A stretch of 7,699 nucleotides of DNA, taken from the NCBI GenBank assembly GCA_021828225.1, contig JAKASH010000128.1:1-7699 (forward strand), given 5' to 3'. Made by a program: the position numbers and the translations under genes. Positions 1 through 5,964 of this stretch are shown piece after piece. This DNA comes from Acidobacteriota bacterium (GTDB taxonomy: Bacteria > Acidobacteriota > Terriglobia > UBA7540). Below the pieces are notes generated by a model. The model did not search any database. It had not been told where the DNA came from and was given only the letters and a program-made list of their open reading frames with translations. Positions within the stretch are counted from its first letter, which is position 1, and each line of letters starts with the position of its first letter.

Positions 1-239
1 CGATCTCCGATCCCATCGTTCACGGCGCCGCGAAATCGCTGCTTGCATCCCACGTACTTCTCTGTCGCCTGCACTGAAGCATGCCCCAACACAAATTGAA
101 TTTGCTCCATCTCTCTGCGAGCGGTGTGACACAAGCGGGCGCATGACCGGCATAGGTCGCGCGGGGCGAGGCTGGCGAGGTTCAGCCCGGCAGCGTATTC
201 CCTGATGACATGCCACACCACTCTCTCTATGTTGACGAG
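1..239 (-). pseudogene. Degenerate tyrosine recombinase (phage-type integrase), C-terminal catalytic domain remnant, runs off left edge
   Basis: Reading leftward from 239, one frame stays open to the window edge and spells the C-terminal half of a tyrosine recombinase. It contains VVWHVIREYAAGL, LAPRDLCRSCARLCH, EMEQIQFVLGHASVQATEKY and VGCKQRFRGAVND. The LGH box (His codon 83-81) and the nucleophile Tyr (codon 56-54) are present. The HxxR box, expected as H-D-L-R, reads R-D-L-C: His became Arg (codon 161-159) and Arg became Cys (codon 152-150). Both are explained by single transitions and both remove active-site residues. Upstream, the frame meets a stop at 324-326, and no N-terminal domain or arm-binding region can be found to the right. 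Intact members mediate site-specific DNA recombination. This copy is very probably dead. The wording matches integrases I associate with Acidobacteriota, from memory. Confidence is high for the family and good for the loss of function. Confidence 0.85.
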
Positions 240-339
240 CAGACGGCGGAAGCCGGTGTGGGAACGGCCCGCCTGGCCCAAGACGAAGCAACGCTCGGAC
301 CGTTCGAAGTGCCCGTTATCAATCTACATTGATCCAATC

Positions 340-387
340 GGGCCGCACAGTTTAGCAATAAGCCATGGGGTAGAGGTTGTGCGGCCC
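340..387. repeat. Perfect 10-bp inverted repeat with 28-bp spacer
   Basis: The arm gggccgcaca at 340-349 is the exact reverse complement of tgtgcggccc at 378-387. In RNA the stem could continue inward through G-U pairs and one U-A pair (350-353 with 374-377). No T-run follows on either strand, so it is not a canonical intrinsic terminator. It sits in the non-coding gap between the recombinase remnant and the glycosidase remnant. It could be a recombination-site remnant or simply a stable hairpin. The function is unknown. Confidence 0.6.
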
Positions 388-449
388 TAACCTGTGCATC
401 GATCCCCCCAAAACCGGAACGGGACATTCGGTGTATTGGCCGGGCTTGA

Positions 450-620
450 TCAGGCAAGCACGTGCCGAACCGCCGTCAGCAGCCGGACGGGACCGACAAG
501 ACCGGATTCCAGAAGTGGCGAATCCTTGTCGAAGTGTTTCCAGGTGGCGAAAGTGACGCGTCCGCCCGGCGGCTTGGGCTTGCCTTCAACATACCACTGC
601 GGTGGTTTCTTGATGGCCAT
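450..620 (-). pseudogene. C-terminal remnant of a GH106-like (alpha-L-rhamnosidase type) glycoside hydrolase
   Basis: From an ATG at 620 the frame gives a 56-residue peptide, with a stop at 450-452. It includes PPQWYVEGKPKPPGGR, VTFATWKHFDKDSPLL and ESGLVGPVRLL. I recognise this as the pattern that closes large GH106 / GH2-like rhamnosidases, where a PQWLLEGKP..GR.TF.TWKHW.KDSPLL.SGLLGPV-type string is the last beta-sandwich edge. That recognition is from memory and not searched. Those enzymes are roughly a thousand residues long, so more than 90 percent is missing. In this frame an in-frame TGA lies at 645-647, and neither other frame upstream shows family sequence, so a deletion rather than a frameshift is likely. 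The peptide keeps the family motif well, so the loss may be recent, or it may survive as a small ORF. No Shine-Dalgarno is obvious before the ATG. Confidence 0.6.
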
Positions 621-866
621 AAAAACGCAGTTCAACTTACGAATTCAGGTTCAAGCCTCCGTCGGATGAACTTGGCTCACCCCCGCAACCCCACACGGGC
701 CTTCACGGGGCGTCGAATATGACAACGCCGGGCTGACGATAGCGAACGTTATTGCCTTTGTCCTGGCGGGCAAGACGATCGCTCACGCGACGTCGGTGAT
801 CGTGCGCGGCATCATCACTTCGGGCGAAGCCGTGTTTCTGCAATCTCAGCCAGTCCATCCGCAGTC
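621..866. other. Unassigned stretch between the epimerase gene and the glycosidase remnant
   Basis: I see no convincing gene here. On the minus strand every frame is broken. On the plus strand one frame is open from 670 and runs on antisense to the epimerase gene, with the hydrophobic stretch LTIANVIAFVLAGKTIAHAT, but it has no Shine-Dalgarno and matches nothing I know. A short palindrome, cttcgggcgaag at 818-829, lies just downstream of the epimerase stop but has no T-run on the minus strand. The stretch is most likely debris from the same decay that left the two flanking remnants. Confidence 0.5.
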
Positions 867-2024
867 TCAGTGGTCAAGCAACTGCAAGATGAGCATCGCG
901 GTCCGGGGAAGATGGAAAGGATCCTTGACAGGGAGCGCAATCACCTCATCGGTGGGCTGGCCCTCTCGCGTGAGGCGCTGTCTCCACTCGCCGACGCCAA
1001 GCATCGGAAAGTGCGCCAACGACCATTCTTCAACCTCGTCATACCATTCGGCGCACCATGGCTCACCGGTCAGCCGATGAGCGAGCAGCAGCGCATATAA
1101 CGTTTCCGTGTGAGGCCACCAGAGTTTTTTCTCGGCGTGCGGAAGATAGGGCTCTCGGCCCTCGGCGTCAATCCCAAGAAAAATCCCTCCATACTTCTGG
1201 TCCCAGCCCGCCTCCAGATGCCATCGGATCACTTCGGCCGCCCGGCGAATGAGACCCTGATTCCCCCGGCTTCGCGCCCGATGCATCACGAACCACATGG
1301 ACTCGATGGCGTGGCCAGGCATCACGAAAGTCCCGGCTGGCGGAGGCAGTTCCTCATATTGGCCTGTAAGGAATTCCAGAAGAAGCTTCCGATCCGGCCG
1401 CACAAAATACCTCATCACGCGACCGGCATACATATCCGCCACCTCCGCAAGGGCCGCGTCGCCCGTCGTCTGCGCCAGTTCACCCGCGACCTCTGTCATG
1501 ATCATCGGCACGCCATGGCTCTTCCAGCCGGGCGGCAACGCGTAGGGCGCTGTTTCGTGGAAATCCTGCTCCTCAGTTCTCCGGCGCACACGCTCGAAAG
1601 TTGAGCGGGCCAGAGAGAGGATCCTCGCATCGGGAACAGCCCGGAAGTATTCGCTGAAACCGTAAACAACGAAGCAATCGGTATAGACGCTGGTCGCGCC
1701 TTCGATCACTCCGCCCGCGCGGCGGGTGCGAAAGACCCATCGGCCTTGAGCATCGCGGCCGTGCGCCAGCAGGAACCTGACGGAATTTTCCGCGACTCTC
1801 AAAAATTCAGGCCGCTTTTCGACACGATTGTAGAGCGCCGCGAATGTCCACACCGAGCGCGCCTGCGACCACATGAACTTGTCGCCGCTTACCGGCGAGC
1901 CGTCTTCGGTCATGCAAGACAGCACGCCGCCGCACTCCCAATCGATGCCATGCTTCAGCCAAAAGGGAATGACGCCTTCGAGTAGGAGGCGGCGAAAGCG
2001 GTCGCGGATCTGTCGCTCATTCAC
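867..2024 (-). CDS. AGE-family sugar epimerase/isomerase (N-acylglucosamine 2-epimerase superfamily)
   Basis: This 385-residue protein has no signal peptide and should be cytosolic. AGE enzymes form an (alpha/alpha)6 barrel and interconvert sugars at C2 or between aldose and ketose forms. Known members act on N-acetylglucosamine, cellobiose, mannose or sulfoquinovose (YihS). Family signatures appear in order: VIPFWLKHGIDWECGG near 18-33, MWSQARSVWTFAALYN at 51-66, PGHAIESMW at 236-244 (candidate catalytic His238), KLWWPHTETLYALLLAHRLTG at 300-320 (given in part), and KDPFHLPRTAM at 367-377 (candidate catalytic His371). The length is normal and both conserved His positions are kept, so it should be active. 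The start is a GTG; the upstream frame ends at a TGA at 2034-2036, and no good Shine-Dalgarno is seen, so translation may be weak or depend on the upstream gene. The substrate cannot be read from sequence. The RhaT neighbour suggests a deoxysugar or a co-released sugar. It is the last intact gene of the cluster. Confidence 0.9.
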   Translation of the reverse strand: MNERQIRDRFRRLLLEGVIPFWLKHGIDWECGGVLSCMTEDGSPVSGDKFMWSQARSVWTFAALYNRVEKRPEFLRVAENSVRFLLAHGRDAQGRWVFRTRRAGGVIEGATSVYTDCFVVYGFSEYFRAVPDARILSLARSTFERVRRRTEEQDFHETAPYALPPGWKSHGVPMIMTEVAGELAQTTGDAALAEVADMYAGRVMRYFVRPDRKLLLEFLTGQYEELPPPAGTFVMPGHAIESMWFVMHRARSRGNQGLIRRAAEVIRWHLEAGWDQKYGGIFLGIDAEGREPYLPHAEKKLWWPHTETLYALLLAHRLTGEPWCAEWYDEVEEWSLAHFPMLGVGEWRQRLTREGQPTDEVIALPVKDPFHLPRTAMLILQLLDH

Positions 2025-2050
2025 AGCGCACCGTCAGATTGGCCACCACC

Positions 2051-2073
2051 GTCAATTCGCAGCTTGAATTGAC
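2051..2073. promoter_or_regulatory. Perfect 8-bp palindrome (7-bp gap) upstream of the epimerase gene, candidate operator
   Basis: The arm gtcaattc at 2051-2058 is mirrored exactly by gaattgac at 2066-2073 around the spacer gcagctt. It lies in the 95-bp gap between the secreted alpha/alpha-barrel gene and the epimerase start, about 27 bases before the GTG. Its arms are AT-richer than the surroundings. No T-run follows on the minus strand, so it is not a normal terminator for the upstream gene. The geometry would suit a dimeric repressor or activator site, or an mRNA hairpin near the start. No regulator is encoded in the window. Confidence 0.4.
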
Positions 2074-2119
2074 TGTTGGTTTTTGATCCGGATAAAAGCC
2101 TGCAACCACGGAAGTGCCG

Positions 2120-3337
2120 TTACTCCCGCACGGTTCGCGACCAATGGGAATCAACTCCAGGTGATAGGATGTCGGCGACGGCGCGACCCGTAAGGCTTGT
2201 GGCGGTGTTGAACGCGTTGGCGCTACCTTTGGAGTTAGGGTTGGCTCCGTCGTTCAGCAGGCCAAAGGATTTGCCATTCTCGCGGTTCACGATGAATGAG
2301 TCGAACTGCCGGACGGCGCGCGCGATGCGCGGGTCATGATCCACATGATCGTAGTACCAGATAAGATAATCAATGATTCCGGGGCTGCGCGTCCGATCCC
2401 AGCTCGTTCGTCCGAGTTTTGACCACGTCCCGTTGGCGAGCTGGGTCCGAAGCAGGAATTCGATGTTGGGCCGGACTGCTTTTTCAATCCAGGTTTCCCA
2501 CTTTGGGTTGCCGCAGTGCAGGTCAAAAGAGAGAATGCCTTCACCCACGTAGGCTGATGTGCCGTACGTCGAGGCGTTCCATAGGTGGTAATCATTCAAC
2601 GCGTTCTCCTGTTGGGTCCAATCAGCTCCTTCCATCGCTAGAATATAGGGAATATTGCCGTCGCTGCGCATGGTGCTGAGGACCCAGCGGAGGGCGTGAT
2701 ACGCAACTTCGCGGTACTGGTCTTGCTTCGTCAGATGATACATCCAGGTGAAAATCTCACCCCCCGTCAGCGCCGACGACAGCGTGTATTGGTCATAAAT
2801 CGGCCCGACTAAAGTTTCGCCGTGGACATGCCGCCAACCTGTGCCGAGTGCGCCGTTGGGGTGAATCATGCCGTCTTTCTCGATCGAGGCTACGTAGCGC
2901 TTGACCGCAGCGAAATACTTTTTCTGGCGCTCGCGGTCCACGTGCTTGTAAAGCGCGACGAGCAGCCCCAGCGCGCTGCCGGTATCGGCCAGATAGACAG
3001 GGCCGTAGCCCGTCGCCCAGAAGCCATTCGGCATCTGCTTGCTGAGGAGGTAGTCGCCATAAGCGACTGCCGTATCCAGGTAGCGGCGATCGCCGAAGAT
3101 TTCGTATCCAGCGACGAGTGTCCGCATGTAATAGCCGCCGATGTAAATCGTCGGAAATCGGCTCTTTTCCTTGACAATAAAGTCGCACAGGTTCTTCAGA
3201 AGTTGGCGAGTTTCGACACAGCCTTGCTCGGAGCAAAAGGGATCGCGCTGCGGCGTTGTCGCGGACGATAGAAGTGAAGGGCATAGGAGGAGCGCAGCGA
3301 ACAAGACGATCGAACGCGCGGCAACTCCCTTGAACAT
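2120..3337 (-). CDS. Secreted alpha/alpha-barrel (six-hairpin glycosidase-like) protein, function unknown
   Basis: The ATG at 3337 is preceded by a strong Shine-Dalgarno, so this start is secure. The 405-residue product opens with a Sec signal peptide: Lys3, a hydrophobic core near 9-23, and likely cleavage after SSA near residue 26. The rest is helical, with recurring Tyr/Trp-rich hairpins typical of an (alpha/alpha)6 toroid: TIYIGGYYMRTLVAGYEIFG (63-82), YLDTAVAYGDYLL (86-98), NGFWATGYGPVYLADTGSAL (104-123), HPNGALGTGWRHVHGE (159-174), GEIFTWMYHLT (193-203), SDGNIPYILAMEG (225-237) and the Trp/Tyr cluster IIDYLIWYYDHVDHD (321-335). This is the scaffold of several glycosidase and uronyl-hydrolase or lyase families, but I cannot assign one. 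Candidate acids include Asp118, Glu174, Asp182 and Glu194. It starts 61 bases after the RhaT gene ends, consistent with one operon. A role in processing the imported sugar's parent glycan is inferred. Confidence 0.85.
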   Translation of the reverse strand: MFKGVAARSIVLFAALLLCPSLLSSATTPQRDPFCSEQGCVETRQLLKNLCDFIVKEKSRFPTIYIGGYYMRTLVAGYEIFGDRRYLDTAVAYGDYLLSKQMPNGFWATGYGPVYLADTGSALGLLVALYKHVDRERQKKYFAAVKRYVASIEKDGMIHPNGALGTGWRHVHGETLVGPIYDQYTLSSALTGGEIFTWMYHLTKQDQYREVAYHALRWVLSTMRSDGNIPYILAMEGADWTQQENALNDYHLWNASTYGTSAYVGEGILSFDLHCGNPKWETWIEKAVRPNIEFLLRTQLANGTWSKLGRTSWDRTRSPGIIDYLIWYYDHVDHDPRIARAVRQFDSFIVNRENGKSFGLLNDGANPNSKGSANAFNTATSLTGRAVADILSPGVDSHWSRTVRE

Positions 3338-3344
3338 AGATCAT

Positions 3345-3352
3345 CCTCCCTT
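3345..3352 (-). promoter_or_regulatory. Shine-Dalgarno for the secreted alpha/alpha-barrel gene
   Basis: On the minus strand the site reads AAGGGAGG, seven bases before the ATG at 3337. It is one of the strongest ribosome sites in the window and fixes the start just ahead of the signal peptide. Confidence 0.8.
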
Positions 3353-3398
3353 GAAAAGTCATTAAAGCTATCAGCCATCGGCGTTCACCCGACAGCCT

Positions 3399-4451
3399 TT
3401 AGTCGAGTGCCGCTGACCACCCCAACGTCCCGATGGCGACAAGTAATACGGCCAAGCCCGCGCCCATCCAAACTCTTTCCGAGCCGGAAGAATGTTTCCA
3501 TTCGCCGGCGATGATGCCGCAAGCGTTGGCCGTCAGCAGACCGGTGACAAGGCTCAAGGGCCATCCGATGGCAGGGCCAAGTTTACCGAGGTCGGGAGCG
3601 GCTGCGCCGTAGACAAATGTGTTTCCGCCCCAAAGCAAGCCCATCAGAATCGTCAGGCCATAAAGCGGGGCGGATTTAGGCTGGGCATATTTCAGCCAAC
3701 TCCGATTTTTCTTGAAAAGGTAGGCGCAGAAGACCAGGTTCGCGATGGCGCCTCCTCCCAGCATCAGCAGCCAGATGAGATTAGACCCTGCGAACGCGCT
3801 GTTGCCCAGGCGAACCGCCGAGCGGATGATCCCCTGAGCCGAACTGTAACCGATATTGAACACCGCCGAAAGCACGCCCGCACCGCCGCAGAGCAATAAT
3901 CCAATCCAGAACGGGCGCGCTTTCCCTACCATTTCCCGGACTCCATTCCCCTCCCGGTTTTTCTGGCTTCGCTCTTTCAATTTCCCAGCGTGACCACAAA
4001 AAACGCTGCCCACAATCGCGATGGCGGTGCCCGCTACGATCGCTTCGCCTTGCCTTTGGAAAAGGCGGCCAGGAGCCAGAACAAGAATCGGCAAAACCGA
4101 ACCGAGAGACGAGCTGATCGCCAGGACAAAAGTATTGGCCAGGGAGATTCCGATGGCGCTCACGCCTTGGCCGAACATGATCGCACCGAATCCCCAGGCG
4201 AAGCCGCAAAGGGAGGCAAGGACGATGCCGCGCGCCGGCGCTTCACGAAACGCCTCAAGCACGTGCGAAGCGCTTGCCGCCACAATGACGACTGGCATCA
4301 GAATGCAAGAAACCAGGATGAACAGAGCCCAGACGTTTTCCCACGACCACCGCCCAAGATATCGCATGGGCAAAGTGAACGTTCCGTTCATTAGGCCGGC
4401 AACAACGGCCAACGTAATGCCGAGGGTCAAAGCAGAACTTGTGGGGTTCAT
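3399..4451 (-). CDS. rhaT: RhaT-family L-rhamnose/H+ symporter
   Basis: This inner-membrane sugar transporter of the drug/metabolite superfamily imports L-rhamnose with a proton. From the ATG at 4451 the product is 350 residues, close to the 344 of E. coli RhaT. A longer frame begins at a TTG at 4466, but it adds only five residues and has no better ribosome site; neither start has a good Shine-Dalgarno. About ten membrane segments can be traced. Family landmarks include GLMNGTFTLPMRYLGRWSWENVWAL near 19-43 (given in part: PMRYLGRWSWENVWAL), FAWGFGAIMFGQGVSAIG (84-101), a polar loop 156-180 rich in Lys/Arg/Glu, FNIGYSSAQG (198-207), GLLWGGNTFVYGAAAPDLG (271-289) and AIGWPLSLVTGLLTANACG (294-312). 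It lies between two secreted-protein genes. The real substrate could be another 6-deoxysugar, but the family call is firm. Together with the GH106-like remnant it is the main pointer to rhamnose. Confidence 0.9.
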   Translation of the reverse strand: MNPTSSALTLGITLAVVAGLMNGTFTLPMRYLGRWSWENVWALFILVSCILMPVVIVAASASHVLEAFREAPARGIVLASLCGFAWGFGAIMFGQGVSAIGISLANTFVLAISSSLGSVLPILVLAPGRLFQRQGEAIVAGTAIAIVGSVFCGHAGKLKERSQKNREGNGVREMVGKARPFWIGLLLCGGAGVLSAVFNIGYSSAQGIIRSAVRLGNSAFAGSNLIWLLMLGGGAIANLVFCAYLFKKNRSWLKYAQPKSAPLYGLTILMGLLWGGNTFVYGAAAPDLGKLGPAIGWPLSLVTGLLTANACGIIAGEWKHSSGSERVWMGAGLAVLLVAIGTLGWSAALD

Positions 4452-4487
4452 GGTTTCTAATCCCAAACGGAGAGATTTGGATCGTTA

Positions 4488-4501
4488 GACCCCGAGGGGT
4501 C
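4488..4501. repeat. Short hairpin-forming palindrome in the rhaT leader
   Basis: The run gaccccgaggggtc pairs as gacccc (4488-4493) with ggggtc (4496-4501) around ga. On the minus strand it lies about 37 bases before the rhaT ATG and is followed by taacgatcc, not by T's. It is therefore more likely a leader hairpin or binding site than a terminator. On the plus strand a weak acttttct follows. Confidence 0.35.
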
Positions 4502-4519
4502 ACTTTTCTGCTGTGCATT

Positions 4520-4585
4520 CGGCGGAGGAAGAATTTCACTCAGGTGGCACGATTCGAAGCCCATCCGCGCGTTCTTCCTCCGCCG
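4520..4585. repeat. Perfect 14-bp inverted repeat with 38-bp spacer between the secreted-protein gene and rhaT
   Basis: The left arm cggcggaggaagaa (4520-4533) is the exact reverse complement of ttcttcctccgccg (4572-4585). It is the strongest dyad in the window and fills the widest gap inside the gene run. Neither strand has a T-run after the second arm, so it is not a canonical terminator. The spacer includes the smaller palindrome ttcgaa. Possibilities are an mRNA-stabilising hairpin separating upstream genes from rhaT, a REP/MITE-like element, or a leader structure. I tried to fold the minus strand as a tRNA 3' half because of its TTCGAAT, but the T-arm closing pair fails. Confidence 0.65.
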
Positions 4586-4646
4586 TTGCCGAACAATCAC
4601 CTTCTAACGATCGCCGCGGGGCCAGCGGCCCAGAGCGAGTATTTGT

Positions 4647-5858
4647 TCATTGGCCGTTGAATCCGGGGTCAAACAACAGCCTTTGGGGGCCGTAAGAGCC
4701 ACCCGTCAGGCTGGTTTCCAAATCAATCACCGTCGGGACCCCTTCGAGCCTCAGCTCGTCAAACCACCACGCACTTGTATATTTAACAAAGGGCGATAGC
4801 GCCAGGTTGCCGTCCGTCAGCATCACGTAGTGGCCAAAGCCGCCCGATGGCCACATCAGAAGGCCGAAGGGTGTCGGGTGATCCGGAACGCTGTTCTTGA
4901 CCAGGATACGAAAGTTGTAGAGGACGCCGTAGTTTCCGACGTCATAGATTTTCACCCCGCCGTCCACCGCGTCCACGCCCTTTTCGTATTCTCCGGGCAT
5001 AGCCTGCGCGAGAGCAGTGTCCACGCCCAAAACCTGAAGGCCACGCGCAGTTGAGATGGCAAAGGAACCGAAACGGTCAAAGTGCGGGAACGTGCCCCGA
5101 GTGGGGCGCGGGGCTGCAAGAATCGGAACCGTGGTCGGGTCAGAGGGTGCCTGCCCACTGTAAGCCAGGGTCGTTACCGTCGCTCCGCCATAACCGAAAC
5201 CGGCGGGCAGAGCGGGTTCGTTTACGAATTCCCCGTCCGCGTTGAAAGGCGACGGATTGAGATCCTGAAGCAAGGCCAGCGGCACCGCCGTCATTTCCGC
5301 TCCGTCCGGGAGAGTGATGAGGGCATATTGCAGAATTGCCGAGGCCGTATCACCCACCGGAACACTTTGCACGCTCCAGTACGTTTGGCCCGACGGCAGG
5401 CTGGCCAGGAAACTGACGGCCTGATGACTACCCAGAAATCCGGAAAGCGCCGCTTGCCCCGCAAGGTCGGGAAAGACGCTGAGGCCCCGGCCTTGACCGA
5501 TCGCAAACAGAAGCTCCGACTGATCCGTCGTATTGGTGAGAGCGACTCCAATATTCAGTTTCCCGGAAGTTTTGTTTTGGTGATGGTAAAAAACGCGAAA
5601 TTCGCCTTCGACCTGGTCGCGGTACATCGCGCCAGGCAGGTCCATTGTGTCGTTAAGGATTTCCGGAGCGTCGGAGAAAATGAGCGGACCGCCCTCCGGA
5701 GTGAGCACAGGCAGGGGAATAGGAGTGCGGGCTCCCAAGCTGGTGATGGGAACCACGCCACCCAGGGTCGCTTGCTGTGCCTCCCCAACTCCAGGGCACA
5801 CGAAGAGCAAGACGAAAGACAAAGCAAGAAACCAATTTGGAGCAAGCAGCTTCCGCAT
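4647..5858 (-). CDS. Secreted protein of unknown function (403 aa)
   Basis: The product opens with a clear Sec signal peptide: Arg2-Lys3, hydrophobic stretch 9-22, and likely cleavage after GEA at residue 27. I do not recognise an enzyme motif. The mature part is beta-rich and low in cysteine. It has AMYRDQVEGEFRVFYHHQN (77-95), then GKLNIGVALTNTTDQ, a middle zone with RGTFPHFDRFGSF, then GVKIYDVGNYGVLYNFRI and a C-terminal FVKYTSAWWFDELRLEGV, ending in a Gly-rich tail GGSYGPQRLLFDPGFNGQ. The order of a Tyr-His-rich strand followed by a GNYGVLY block recalls secreted proteins often filed as copper-amine-oxidase-stalk-like in Firmicutes. That resemblance is from memory and weak. The ATG at 5858 has a Shine-Dalgarno ten bases upstream. 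It follows the sulfatase by 106 bases and precedes rhaT by about 195, so a role in glycan binding or surface assembly is only inferred from context. Confidence 0.82.
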   Translation of the reverse strand: MRKLLAPNWFLALSFVLLFVCPGVGEAQQATLGGVVPITSLGARTPIPLPVLTPEGGPLIFSDAPEILNDTMDLPGAMYRDQVEGEFRVFYHHQNKTSGKLNIGVALTNTTDQSELLFAIGQGRGLSVFPDLAGQAALSGFLGSHQAVSFLASLPSGQTYWSVQSVPVGDTASAILQYALITLPDGAEMTAVPLALLQDLNPSPFNADGEFVNEPALPAGFGYGGATVTTLAYSGQAPSDPTTVPILAAPRPTRGTFPHFDRFGSFAISTARGLQVLGVDTALAQAMPGEYEKGVDAVDGGVKIYDVGNYGVLYNFRILVKNSVPDHPTPFGLLMWPSGGFGHYVMLTDGNLALSPFVKYTSAWWFDELRLEGVPTVIDLETSLTGGSYGPQRLLFDPGFNGQ

Positions 5859-5868
5859 GATGATGGAT

Positions 5869-5875
5869 CTCCCTT
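5869..5875 (-). promoter_or_regulatory. Shine-Dalgarno for the 403-aa secreted protein
   Basis: On the minus strand the site reads AAGGGAG, ten bases before the ATG at 5858. The spacing is slightly long but acceptable, and it supports the start at the signal peptide. Confidence 0.6.
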
Positions 5876-5964
5876 CACTACTCTATCCCTTTTCGGTTCC
5901 AAACGCGGTCAGAATGTTGAGCAACGCCTCGGATGCGCTGAGCTTCTCCACAATCTTCACACCG

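Noticed and set aside
340..390. Integron attC-like site (gtttagc ... cctaac around the inverted repeat)
   Set aside because: The core boxes do not fit GTTRRRY / RYYYAAC, and the spacing and internal boxes are wrong.
227..457. 76-codon minus-strand frame spanning the gap left of the glycosidase remnant
   Set aside because: It overlaps the recombinase remnant in a different frame, includes the inverted repeat, and has no recognisable protein features.
818..829. Intrinsic terminator after the epimerase gene
   Set aside because: The palindrome cttcgggcgaag leaves a stem of only four to five pairs and is followed by TGATGATG, not a T-run, on the minus strand.
2793..3362. 189-codon minus-strand frame overlapping the alpha/alpha-barrel gene
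   Set aside because: It is an alternate frame inside a gene that has a strong Shine-Dalgarno and signal peptide. Its product is Arg-rich and motif-free.
4452..4466. TTG start of rhaT at 4466
   Set aside because: It adds five residues (MGLET) with no ribosome site. The ATG at 4451 gives a length closer to known RhaT proteins.
4534..4571. Possible tRNA 3' half (TTCGAAT followed by CGTGCCACC on the minus strand) as an attachment site
   Set aside because: The T-arm closing pair would be C-C, and I find no matching acceptor 5' strand, D-arm or anticodon arm.
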